Source of the DNA: Lachnospiraceae bacterium NC2008
Lineage (GTDB): Bacteria > Bacillota > Clostridia > Lachnospirales > Lachnospiraceae
Assembly: GCA_000687675.1 (NCBI GenBank)
Contig: JHWS01000006.1
Span: 62,001-126,000, forward strand
Length of the DNA stretch: 64,000 bases
Direction: 5' to 3'
This document shows positions 15,207 through 22,719 of the stretch, in pieces; position 1 is the first letter of the stretch; the number at the start of each line of letters is the position of its first letter. Both the position numbers and the translations under genes were made by a program. The notes under the pieces were generated by a model that was not told where the DNA came from, made no database searches, and saw only the letters and a list, made by a program, of their open reading frames with translations.

Positions 15207-16091
15207 ATGAATAGGAAGAAAATAGTCGTAATAATATCTACTATTGTAATCGTGTTTTCTGTAATATGTTCTGTATTACCGCTCATAACAAAGAATGAAT
15301 TGGCAGATAAAACTGTTATATCAACTTTTGGAGAAACAGTAACTCTTTATGGAAAGGGACTATATGCAAGAAACTCTGTTTCTAGTGCTGTTCAGGCAAT
15401 AGCACAGGACATGGTGACTCTCATTTTGATTGTGCCCGGAATGATTGCAGCTCTTCTCATGATCAGGAAGGAAAGAATGATCGGAAAGTTCCTTTTAACA
15501 GGATTATTTGGATATATGCTATATACATATATGAGCTATGCATTTCTAATGTACTACAATGACATCTTTCTTTTATATGTGGCAAATATGACATTATCAT
15601 TTTACGGATTTGTTCTTTGTGTTATGATGCTCCTTGATGAGATTAAGCTTGAACGTTTGAAGTCAGACATGCCAACGAAGGGGCTACGGATTTTTCTTTT
15701 CGTTTCCGGTGTTATGATATTCTTCATGTGGATTGGCAGGATTGTGCCAACTATAGGTAAGGATACTGCTCCGGCTGGTTTGGATAATTGTACTTCATTG
15801 GTTATACAGGCAATGGATATGGGGATAATAGTACCAGCGTGTTTTGTGATAGCTTATCTTCTGAGGATAAAGCATAAGCTGGGCTATATTCTCGGACCGG
15901 TGATAATAGTTAAGGCCGTTACTCTGGTGACAGCTGTTTTGGCAATGGCAATATATATGAAAATATCGGGAGTGGAAGTTGATGTGGCATCTTTTGTTAT
16001 ATTCGGACCGATATGCATTGCTTCATATATTTTCTTTTTTATAATTATGAGAAAAATTGGAAGATACAATAAAAGTATAAATGAGGAATGA
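15207..16091 (+). CDS. polytopic membrane protein of unknown function
   Basis: A 294-residue protein with about eight hydrophobic segments. An extracytoplasmic stretch of about 45 residues lies between the first helix and the second. No transporter signature or catalytic motif is visible. A GAGGAAAA site precedes the ATG. The carbamoyltransferase gene follows after 64 nt in the same direction, but no functional link is evident. Confidence 0.6.
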   Translation: MNRKKIVVIISTIVIVFSVICSVLPLITKNELADKTVISTFGETVTLYGKGLYARNSVSSAVQAIAQDMVTLILIVPGMIAALLMIRKERMIGKFLLTGLFGYMLYTYMSYAFLMYYNDIFLLYVANMTLSFYGFVLCVMMLLDEIKLERLKSDMPTKGLRIFLFVSGVMIFFMWIGRIVPTIGKDTAPAGLDNCTSLVIQAMDMGIIVPACFVIAYLLRIKHKLGYILGPVIIVKAVTLVTAVLAMAIYMKISGVEVDVASFVIFGPICIASYIFFFIIMRKIGRYNKSINEE

Positions 16092-16154
16092 TTATGACTC
16101 TTGTAGAAGGTTCTGTGTTGGATAACTTTCAGTATAAATGACAAGGGGCAAGAA

Positions 16155-16979
16155 ATGAAATCTTTTATAAAGCTTACTGATTTTAAGAAAAATGAATTAT
16201 TTGAGATATTCGAGATAGCTGATTCAATAGAGCGGTATGATGCCTTTTTAAAGGAAAAGACTGTCATTATGTTTTTCCCGGCATCCAGCATAAGAACCAG
16301 AGTGTCTTTTGAAAAGGGGATATATCTTCTTGGTGGTCAATCCATATTATTTGATCCAGCAACATTGGATAAAAAAGAAGATATCCGGGATGTATGCGGA
16401 TATCTACAAAATTGGGCTGATGCAGTTATAGTGCGTTATCCGGACATCAATATGATTTATAAAATGGCAGAAGCAATGACAATACCTGTTATAAATGCAA
16501 TGACAGATGATAACCATCCCTGTGAAATGATGTCTGATTTATATGCACTTTCCAAAATTCGTGCTGATTATCTGAATGATAAATATTTGTTTGTTGGAAC
16601 AGATGGAAATATAGGCAAGGCATGGAAAGAGGCTGCAGAGGCATTCGGATTTTCGCTATCTCAGTGTAGCTCGCCCAAGTACCACATTCCGGGAGTACCT
16701 TGTGATGATAATTTGCGGGATGTAATTGTTGGGAAAGATGTAATATGTACAGATTCTATTCCATCAAATATGATAGATGATTTCAAGGATTATCAGCTTA
16801 CCAAAGACCTAATGGAATTAGCCAATAAAGGTGCGGTTCTTAATCCTTGTCCTCCATTTTATAGAGGCGAAGAAGTAACGGATGATGTTATTGATTCTGA
16901 TTATTTTGTTGGATATGAATTCAAATCAAATTTGCTAAAGGTTCAGCAGGCGGTACTAATTTATTGCCTATCCAGCTAA
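16155..16979 (+). CDS. divergent aspartate/ornithine carbamoyltransferase-family protein
   Basis: A 274-residue protein, shorter than the usual 300-340 residues. The carbamoyl-phosphate loop appears as SSIRTR (44-49) instead of STRTR, and the second motif as HPCE (121-124) instead of the HPCQ of ornithine transcarbamylases. The HCLP motif of ornithine enzymes is replaced by NPCPPF near the C terminus. The fold is clear, but the substitutions leave the amino acceptor open: ornithine, putrescine, or another amine. No arginine or pyrimidine genes are nearby, which argues for an accessory role. Confidence 0.72.
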   Translation: MKSFIKLTDFKKNELFEIFEIADSIERYDAFLKEKTVIMFFPASSIRTRVSFEKGIYLLGGQSILFDPATLDKKEDIRDVCGYLQNWADAVIVRYPDINMIYKMAEAMTIPVINAMTDDNHPCEMMSDLYALSKIRADYLNDKYLFVGTDGNIGKAWKEAAEAFGFSLSQCSSPKYHIPGVPCDDNLRDVIVGKDVICTDSIPSNMIDDFKDYQLTKDLMELANKGAVLNPCPPFYRGEEVTDDVIDSDYFVGYEFKSNLLKVQQAVLIYCLSS

Positions 16980-17045
16980 GAAATATTGAATATTACAATC
17001 TGGACATTTCTGTTTTTCGTTTTATGAAAACTTAAAAAATGTATA

Positions 17046-17076
17046 TTGACTCTCACATTATGTGAGGGATTATCGT
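17046..17076 (+). promoter_or_regulatory. MerR-type promoter with 19-bp spacer and internal dyad
   Basis: The -35 TTGACT (17046-17051) is separated by 19 bp from a weak -10 TATCGT (17071-17076). The spacer holds the perfect dyad CTCACAT-T-ATGTGAG (17052-17066). A long spacer containing a dyad is the hallmark of MerR-activated promoters, and the MerR gene follows at 17118. Confidence 0.8.
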
Positions 17077-17117
17077 TGTAGTGAGCTCAAGAAAAACATC
17101 CATGGAGGTAGAAACAA

Positions 17118-17921
17118 ATGCTTAAAATAGGCGAATTTTCAAAACTATCCAGAGTAAGCATCAGGATGTTACGCCACTATGATGATATCGGACTTTTGAA
17201 ACCGGCAGAAATAGATGATTTTACCGGTTACCGTTATTATCGTGAGGAACAGCTTTTTGCCATCGGAAGGATCACATCACTCAAGGATATGGGCTTTGCC
17301 CTTGCAGATATTATCAAGATCCTTGACAGCTATGATGATAAAGTAAAGATGGATGCATTTCTGTCAGAGAGGCAGAAGGAACTATCAAAGCTTTCCAAAG
17401 AAACGGAGTACAAACTGATGCTTCTGGAAACAGCCAGAAAGAGGCTGAGGAAGGAGCAAAATATGAGTTTTGATGTAACTGTAAAAACAATACCGGAGAG
17501 ATATGCGGCTACGGTTCAGATGGTGGTTCCTCACTATGAGGATGAAGGCATGCTTTGGAATACGATGATGAGCGAGTGCAAGAATCTTGTGCCGGCGGAT
17601 CCATGTCTTTTGGCGGCTGAGTTTCTTGATCCTGAGTACAAGGAAGAAAATGTCGAGATCATTGTGTGGATGACCGTGAGTGGTTCTTATAACGACACGG
17701 AACATGTAAAGTTTAAAACTCTTCCTGAAGTAAAAGTTGCAAGTTGTATTATTAAAGGCAGCTACAATCAGTTGGGTGAGGCATATGCAACTGTGGCGTC
17801 ATGGATCAAGGAAAACGGTTACAAAATGAACGGACCAATGTTCAACATCTATCATGTGAGTCCTGCACAGACACAGAATCCTGATGAGTATGTGACGGAA
17901 GCATGTTTCCCTATTGAGTAA
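17118..17921 (+). CDS. MerR-family regulator with GyrI-like effector domain
   Basis: A 267-residue protein. Residues 1-70 are a MerR winged helix (IGEFSKLSRVSIRMLRHYDD and YRYY), residues about 75-110 form the dimerisation coiled coil, and residues about 118-267 form a GyrI-like ligand-binding domain ending with NIYHVSP. BmrR-like members of this class sense small hydrophobic molecules. A GGAGGT site precedes the ATG. Autoregulation through the 19-bp-spacer promoter upstream is inferred; no transporter target lies next to it. Confidence 0.9.
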   Translation: MLKIGEFSKLSRVSIRMLRHYDDIGLLKPAEIDDFTGYRYYREEQLFAIGRITSLKDMGFALADIIKILDSYDDKVKMDAFLSERQKELSKLSKETEYKLMLLETARKRLRKEQNMSFDVTVKTIPERYAATVQMVVPHYEDEGMLWNTMMSECKNLVPADPCLLAAEFLDPEYKEENVEIIVWMTVSGSYNDTEHVKFKTLPEVKVASCIIKGSYNQLGEAYATVASWIKENGYKMNGPMFNIYHVSPAQTQNPDEYVTEACFPIE

Positions 17922-17926
17922 AAACT

Positions 17927-18051
17927 ATGATATCAGGGTCAAAAGCACTTCGTGCCATTTTGGGATACATGATATAGCACTTCCGAGCAAGCTCAAACAC
18001 TATATCATGTATTCCGAAAGGTGCTGACGCACCTCTTGACCCTGACATCAT
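17927..18051 (+). other. large palindromic, three-hairpin structured element B
   Basis: Arm 17927-17942 pairs with 18036-18051 (15 of 16 bases). Inside lie three hairpins: GCAC-TTC-GTGC (17945-17955), a long stem near 17962-17975 with 18001-18015 enclosing a GAGC/GCTC stem, and GGTGC-TGAC-GCACC near 18020-18033. The element begins right after the MerR stop codon. Its layout (closing stem plus three arms) recalls element A at 3140-3306, though the sequences differ. Confidence 0.6.
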
Positions 18052-18058
18052 ACTATCT

Positions 18059-18092
18059 ATGCCAAGGAGCTTAGGTGTTTCTTGGCATTTTA
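18059..18092 (+). terminator. hairpin before the GNAT gene
   Basis: ATGCCAAG (18059-18066) pairs with CTTGGCAT (18081-18088), followed by TTTTA. It probably terminates MerR-gene transcripts just upstream of the next ribosome site. Confidence 0.55.
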
Positions 18093-18107
18093 TCGAAAGG
18101 AGCGGTA

Positions 18108-18854
18108 ATGGAATATATACGGGTAACAAAAGATAACATCGAAGACGAGCATATTTGCTGTGCAATATCTAATAATAAGGATGTTCAGGTTTCTTCTAAG
18201 AAGGCATGGCTTTCGGAGAGGTTTGACGAAGGACTTGTTTTCCTAAAGAGCGTAGAGCGCGGAAAGTGCTTTATCGAATATATCCCGGCGGAAAATGCAT
18301 GGGTTCCGATTGAGGCAGACGGATATATGTATATTGACTGTCTGTGGGTGTCGGGTTCTTTCAAAGGACATGGATATTCTACTGATCTACTTACTGCCTG
18401 CATCGAGGATAGTAAGGAAAAGGGGAAAAAAGGGCTTTGTATTCTTTGCGCTTCAAAGAAGAAACCGTTTCTGGCTGATCCGAAGTTTCTGAAGTACAAA
18501 GGATTTGTCGTGAGCGACGAAGCTGATAATGGTATTCAGCTTTGGTATATGCCGTTCGATAAAAATGCAAAAGCTCCGGTGTTTAAGGAATGTGCAAAAC
18601 ATCCCCATATAGAAGAGAAGGGATATGTTCTGTACTATACGAATCAGTGCCCGTTCAATGCAAAATATGTCCCGGTTTTGGAGCAGACGGCAAAAGAAAA
18701 TGGTATTGCATTCAAGGCAATACATCTTGAAAGCAAAGAAGAAGCACAGAATGCGCCGACACCGATTACGAATTATGCGTTATTCCATGATGGGGAGTAT
18801 GTTACAAACGAGCAAATGAACGATAAGAAATTCTTAAAACTTACAGGAAAGTGA
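18108..18854 (+). CDS. GNAT acetyltransferase with YoaP-type C-terminal domain
   Basis: A 248-residue protein. Residues about 1-150 resemble a GNAT N-acetyltransferase, with the acetyl-CoA loop in SGSFKGHGYSTDLL. Residues about 165-245 (YVLYYTNQCPFN, then ALFHDGEYVTNEQM) match the YoaP-type thioredoxin-like appendage. Start at ATG 18108 follows AAAGGAG; an upstream in-frame codon at 18075 lies within the hairpin. The acetyl acceptor is unknown. The MerR-GyrI regulator upstream could control it, but a hairpin separates the two. Confidence 0.78.
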   Translation: MEYIRVTKDNIEDEHICCAISNNKDVQVSSKKAWLSERFDEGLVFLKSVERGKCFIEYIPAENAWVPIEADGYMYIDCLWVSGSFKGHGYSTDLLTACIEDSKEKGKKGLCILCASKKKPFLADPKFLKYKGFVVSDEADNGIQLWYMPFDKNAKAPVFKECAKHPHIEEKGYVLYYTNQCPFNAKYVPVLEQTAKENGIAFKAIHLESKEEAQNAPTPITNYALFHDGEYVTNEQMNDKKFLKLTGK

Positions 18855-18988
18855 ACCCACGGCCAAGATTTGCCACACTTTGCCTGGTTTTGCCATTTGG
18901 CCAGTTTTTCTGTAAAATGACTGAAGCTTCAGCAGCTTGGCAAATTGGCGCAAACAGGAGCAATTTGATGCGGTTTTGGAGGTAAGAA

Positions 18989-19450
18989 ATGCCTATAAAA
19001 GTTTTATTCATCTGCCACGGCAATATTTGTCGTAGTGTTAGTGCCCAGTACATACTGGACTACATAATCAAAGAAAATAATAAAGAAGGCTATATATGCT
19101 GCGATTCAGCTGCAACTTCAACAGAGGAGATAGGTAATTCCATATACCCTCCTATGAGGAAGGCTCTTGAGAATCACGGTATTCCTATTGGCAGTCATAG
19201 AGCCCGCCAGCTAAAGAAAGCTGACTATGATAAATATGATCTGATAATTGGCATGGATAGGGAGAATATGTATTACATAGACCGTATCCTTGGGGAAGAC
19301 CCAGAAGGTAAGGTTCATACTCTTATGGAATACACAGATACACCTACAGCTCTTATTGATGACCCATGGTACACAAGAAACTTCGAAAGAGCTTACGACG
19401 AAATTAGAAGAGGCTGCCAGGCTTTGTTTGAGAGCATAATAGGGCACTAA
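18989..19450 (+). CDS. low-molecular-weight protein tyrosine phosphatase
   Basis: A 153-residue protein with the catalytic loop C9-HGNIC-R15-S at the N terminus and the general-acid motif DDPWY near residue 125, both intact. It is full length for the family. Such enzymes dephosphorylate tyrosine kinases of capsule assembly or arginine-phosphorylated proteins. GGAGGT precedes the ATG. The gap upstream (18855-18988) has several TTGCC/TTGGC repeats but no clear promoter. The gene stands alone and converges with the next operon on a shared terminator. Confidence 0.92.
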   Translation: MPIKVLFICHGNICRSVSAQYILDYIIKENNKEGYICCDSAATSTEEIGNSIYPPMRKALENHGIPIGSHRARQLKKADYDKYDLIIGMDRENMYYIDRILGEDPEGKVHTLMEYTDTPTALIDDPWYTRNFERAYDEIRRGCQALFESIIGH

Positions 19451-19517
19451 TTCATAGAGAAAAGCCACTTTAGGAATATAGACCAAGAATGTTTTGCAAA
19501 CGTGGCATTATATAAGA

Positions 19518-19555
19518 AAAGGCCTTGCACATACAGTGCAAAGCCTTTATTTTAT
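19518..19555. terminator. bidirectional terminator between convergent genes
   Basis: A stem of about 12 bp (AAAGGCCTTGCA with TGCAAAGCCTTT, one mismatch), A-rich on the left and T-rich on the right. It serves both the phosphatase gene (+) and the HTH gene (-). Confidence 0.8.
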
Positions 19556-19746
19556 TCCTCCCAAAAGAGTTCATCTAGTGTTTTACCAAGAACCTTGCAT
19601 ATAGCTCTGCATAGGTTGATGGTTGGATTGTAGTCACCTTTTTCGATAGCATTAATTGTCTGGCGGGATACCCCAACCTTTTCTGCCAGCTCCTGCTGAG
19701 AAAGATCCAGGGCAGCTCTGGCTGATTTTATCTTTAGATTCTTCAT
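19552..19746 (-). CDS. small Cro/C1-type HTH regulator
   Basis: A 64-residue XRE-type protein (SQQELAEKVGVSRQTINAIE) ending DELFWEE, a size and pattern common among clostridial YgzD-like regulators. GAGGATT precedes the ATG. It follows the membrane-protein gene by 23 nt, and such pairs of a membrane protein and a tiny HTH regulator are widespread in Firmicutes. It likely represses its own operon. Confidence 0.9.
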   Translation of the reverse strand: MKNLKIKSARAALDLSQQELAEKVGVSRQTINAIEKGDYNPTINLCRAICKVLGKTLDELFWEE

Positions 19747-19769
19747 ATTGTAATCCTCACTTTCCCTGA

Positions 19770-20291
19770 TTAATCTTCAGCATTCTTATTCATTGCATTA
19801 TGGATAAATGTCATAATCACTACACCAAGCATAATCACAGCGCCTACTATAAACATACCTGTATCACCAATTACACCGTTTTCAAAAAGATGTCCTCTAG
19901 CGATTTGTATAACAGCAGATACAGCAAACATAAGGCCCATAAAGCCGAAGAATCTAATATATTTTTTGTATCTGTCATTGATTCCATAATATGAATCATT
20001 GAAAATGCTATATCCAGCAAAGACTAAGATACTAATTCCTATGCAGGCAAATGTACCAACCATACTTTCAACATATACTTTTTCTAAAGCAGATGTAATG
20101 ATTGAATATACAAGCATAGTAAAAGTTAATGTGAACCATGCTGCTTTGTATGCCTTTCCATTTACCATCTGCTGTCTTTCATCAAGCTGTGCGCAGCGTG
20201 AATCCATATCAAGTTTCTTCTTAAAGAAGATTCTAACTACAAGGCAAAGTGCCAAACCAACTCCAAATCCTAAAAGATATGATGTACTCAT
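19770..20291 (-). CDS. membrane protein paired with the HTH regulator
   Basis: A 173-residue protein with about five hydrophobic segments and an LDERQQ motif after the first helix, a motif common in small Firmicute membrane proteins paired with tiny XRE regulators. AGGAGG precedes the start. It is the promoter-proximal gene of a two-gene operon driven from 20452-20480. The function is unknown. Confidence 0.75.
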   Translation of the reverse strand: MSTSYLLGFGVGLALCLVVRIFFKKKLDMDSRCAQLDERQQMVNGKAYKAAWFTLTFTMLVYSIITSALEKVYVESMVGTFACIGISILVFAGYSIFNDSYYGINDRYKKYIRFFGFMGLMFAVSAVIQIARGHLFENGVIGDTGMFIVGAVIMLGVVIMTFIHNAMNKNAED

Positions 20292-20451
20292 AATAATTTC
20301 CTCCTATGTAAATCTTAAAATGATATTTTAATTTTTCTGTTTCTTGCATCCTGTCAGTTATACATACCCGGGATGACGCTGGCTTCCTGCTAGCTTTGAA
20401 GCCTTTATCAAAATGCATGCTGACAAAATGTCATATATACTTTACAAGCAT

Positions 20452-20480
20452 AGAATAACATCACCATTACATAATGTCAA
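20452..20480 (-). promoter_or_regulatory. strong sigma-70-type promoter for the membrane/HTH operon
   Basis: On the minus strand the -35 is TTGACA (20480-20475), the spacer 17 nt and the -10 TATTCT (20457-20452). The leader of about 150 nt contains a TGACA/TGTCA dyad (20421-20433). The remainder of the 20292-20658 gap is AT-rich with no other gene. Confidence 0.75.
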
Positions 20481-20658
20481 CTATAATTTACAAAAAATAA
20501 AATATATTTACAACAAACAGTTTAAAACCTTGTAAAATCTAGGCATGTAGCGGTAATAAAATTCATAGAATATTAGAAACAGGGTATTTTTATATTGTTG
20601 GCCAATAGTAAAAATGTTAGGATTTAAGGGTAGAAAATCTTTATTGGAGGATATAAAA

Positions 20659-20961
20659 ATGGTTAAACATGTAATTCTTTGGACATTAAAAGATGAATTT
20701 TCAGATGCCCAGAAGGCTGATATAAAGAAAGGTATAAAGGAAGGACTTGAAGGGCTTAAGGGACAGATACCAGGAATGATAGATATAAAGGTAAATATTG
20801 ATCCACTTGCTTCATCTAACTGTGACCTTATGCTTGATTCTTCATTTGAAGACGAGGCATCTCTTAAGGGATATGCAGTTCACCCAGCTCATGTAGCTGT
20901 AGCTGATGGTAAGGTTAGACCTTATACAGCTAGCAGAGTTTGCATGGACTACGAAGCATAA
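20659..20961 (+). CDS. Dabb-family (stress-responsive alpha/beta barrel) protein
   Basis: A 100-residue single-domain protein opening MVKHVILWTL and containing HPAHVAV, the typical pattern of Dabb ferredoxin-like dimers. ATG 20659 follows GGAGGATAT; an in-frame ATG at 20614 lacks a ribosome site. Members range from stress proteins to enzymes, and the role here is unknown. Confidence 0.88.
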   Translation: MVKHVILWTLKDEFSDAQKADIKKGIKEGLEGLKGQIPGMIDIKVNIDPLASSNCDLMLDSSFEDEASLKGYAVHPAHVAVADGKVRPYTASRVCMDYEA

Positions 20962-21116
20962 TAGACGTTAAATAATTATTGCAAACTATATTTTATATAG
21001 TATATTATGTAAAAGTATGAATTATGCCTATAATTTTATATAGGTAAATAAGTTGCACTTATTAGGGCATTATAAAGGGAAAATATTTTTAAAAGTAGAA
21101 AACGGAGGAAAACGCA

Positions 21117-21779
21117 ATGGCATTTTGTCAGCAATGTGGAACACAGAACCCAGATGGTAGTAGATTTTGTACAGGCTGCGGAGCAGACCTTACAGCACAG
21201 GCAGCACCTCAGCAGGCTGCACCAGTAAACCCAAATATGGGTGGGCAGCAGGCATATAGTCAGCAGCCAACTTACGGTCAGACACCACAGGCTTTCGCAC
21301 AGAGTGGAATTGGTAATTACGGAACACCAGCAGGTCTTTCAAAGAAGGAATTCCTTAACCAGCCTGAAAATACAAAGTTAAAGAACAACCTTAAATCAAC
21401 TACCCTCGTTGCAGTAATTATGGGTATAGCTACTTTAATAATCAACATAATTACGATTGAATCAGAAAAAGCTAGAATAGAAGCAGATCCATGGCTTGTA
21501 ATTGATGAAAGTGTATTGAAAGCAAATTATACATGGTTAGCATTATTAACTGTATCAGTTATAATTACTGTGGCAGCTTATTTTACACTTAATATGTTCG
21601 TTGGAATCGCTGCTGCAGTTGTATATATAATAAGTATGATTGTAATCTTATCAAACGGTGGAACTGTAAGCTTTCTTGGTTTTGCAATGGTAGTATTTCT
21701 TGTATTTATGCCATACAACCTCTTTACTCTTGGCAAACAGTATGATGAGTACAAAGGTCGCAGTGGCATGAACTTATAA
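21117..21779 (+). CDS. zinc-ribbon membrane protein
   Basis: A 220-residue protein. An N-terminal zinc ribbon (FCQQCGTQN, then FCTGCGADL; two CxxC pairs) is followed by a Gln/Pro-rich linker (about 30-75) and three membrane helices (about 95-115, 140-160 and 162-205). CGGAGG precedes the ATG and a terminator follows. Proteins of this layout are common in Lachnospiraceae and have no firm function. Confidence 0.82.
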   Translation: MAFCQQCGTQNPDGSRFCTGCGADLTAQAAPQQAAPVNPNMGGQQAYSQQPTYGQTPQAFAQSGIGNYGTPAGLSKKEFLNQPENTKLKNNLKSTTLVAVIMGIATLIINIITIESEKARIEADPWLVIDESVLKANYTWLALLTVSVIITVAAYFTLNMFVGIAAAVVYIISMIVILSNGGTVSFLGFAMVVFLVFMPYNLFTLGKQYDEYKGRSGMNL

Positions 21780-21802
21780 TTATCTTTATACATAAACTAC
21801 TT

Positions 21803-21830
21803 AAGGCGCAGGAAACCTGCGCCTTTTTTA
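21803..21830 (+). terminator. intrinsic terminator
   Basis: AAGGCGCAGG-AAA-CCTGCGCCTT and a T-run after the zinc-ribbon gene. Confidence 0.92.
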
Positions 21831-21864
21831 TTAAACTAACATCTATTGTGAACGGACCAAAGAT

Positions 21865-22662
21865 CTAGCAGCCAGCGTGACCTATTTCATAAAGCAAAGC
21901 ATTCCCAACCTTACCAACTTTATTGATAAGCCCCACGCTTGAAAGAATATTAGTCAGCATCTGGCAGTAGCTTACATGATACCCGCTTAGCAAGCTTATA
22001 TCCTTATTTGTAAACCTCTCAGGTAGCCCCTCTGGCAGCAGCTTAAGATAATCAGCAACTTCCTCTATCCTAAACTCCCCAATAATCTTAGTTGGAATCC
22101 TGTCTGTCTTGGTAGCATGGTGCTTCCTGTCCTTACCATATCCATCAAGAAGCTTGTATTCCTCCATCTCAATAAAGCAGATAACAATATGAAGCCGCGG
22201 GCTATTAAGAAAGCCCTTTATTCCATATAATTCCGGAATCACATCATATATGCTACCCTTCTTGGAAGACTTTTTAGGACTAGTAATCTCCCCAGTATCT
22301 GGATCTACATATCTTAAAAATTTGGTTATAGCCACCGGATAAATCACAGTCACATCATATTCTTTAAGAAACTCAGTCAGCTTCCCCCGCAGTAGGTGGA
22401 ATGCCTTAGACTGTATCTCATATATCTCCCCATCTATACATGCATCTGCCACATAGTCGCCTATCTTAACCTCATGATGAGCTTCATCAGGGCAGTAATA
22501 GTACTTAAGCACAGCATGAACTGTCTTCTCAGAAAGTGTCCCTATACCATTAGCCCCTTGTACCCTGTGTACAAACTTCTGGCAGGCAGCCTCAAAAAGC
22601 CCCTCATCCACAAGTTCAGTATTAACTTTTGACATTGTGTACTTATGTGTCGTTATCTTCAT
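21865..22662 (-). CDS. nuclease-like protein with C-terminal winged helix
   Basis: A 265-residue protein. Residues about 45-95 contain SEKTVHAVLK, GDYVADACIDG and IYEIQSKAF; D73, E82 and K86 fit a PD-(D/E)XK-like metal-nuclease core (inference from pattern). Residues about 200-262 look like a winged helix. It resembles a clostridial hypothetical family often seen as a single gene. The start is uncertain: the ATG at 22662 directly follows the T-run of the upstream terminator and has no clear ribosome site, and a TTG lies at 22674. It may be expressed by read-through. Confidence 0.6.
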   Translation of the reverse strand: MKITTHKYTMSKVNTELVDEGLFEAACQKFVHRVQGANGIGTLSEKTVHAVLKYYYCPDEAHHEVKIGDYVADACIDGEIYEIQSKAFHLLRGKLTEFLKEYDVTVIYPVAITKFLRYVDPDTGEITSPKKSSKKGSIYDVIPELYGIKGFLNSPRLHIVICFIEMEEYKLLDGYGKDRKHHATKTDRIPTKIIGEFRIEEVADYLKLLPEGLPERFTNKDISLLSGYHVSYCQMLTNILSSVGLINKVGKVGNALLYEIGHAGC

Positions 22663-22663
22663 A

Positions 22664-22696
22664 ATTAAAAACAAAGCGGCCTGTGCAAGACCGCTT
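22664..22696 (-). terminator. terminator after the CoA-transferase gene
   Basis: On the minus strand AAGCGG pairs with CCGCTT across an 11-nt loop and a T-run follows. It lies immediately before the nuclease-like gene. Confidence 0.75.
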
Positions 22697-22719
22697 ATAA
22701 TCTCTATCTTTACCTGTAA

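Noticed and set aside
16094-16141. 15-codon ORF just before the carbamoyltransferase gene as a leader peptide
   Set aside because: It has no enrichment in arginine or other regulatory codons, no attenuator hairpin follows, and such short ORFs are frequent by chance.
18855-18988. Cluster of TTGCC/TTGGC repeats upstream of the phosphatase gene as an operator array
   Set aside because: Spacing is irregular and no dyad or promoter is associated, so I did not call it.
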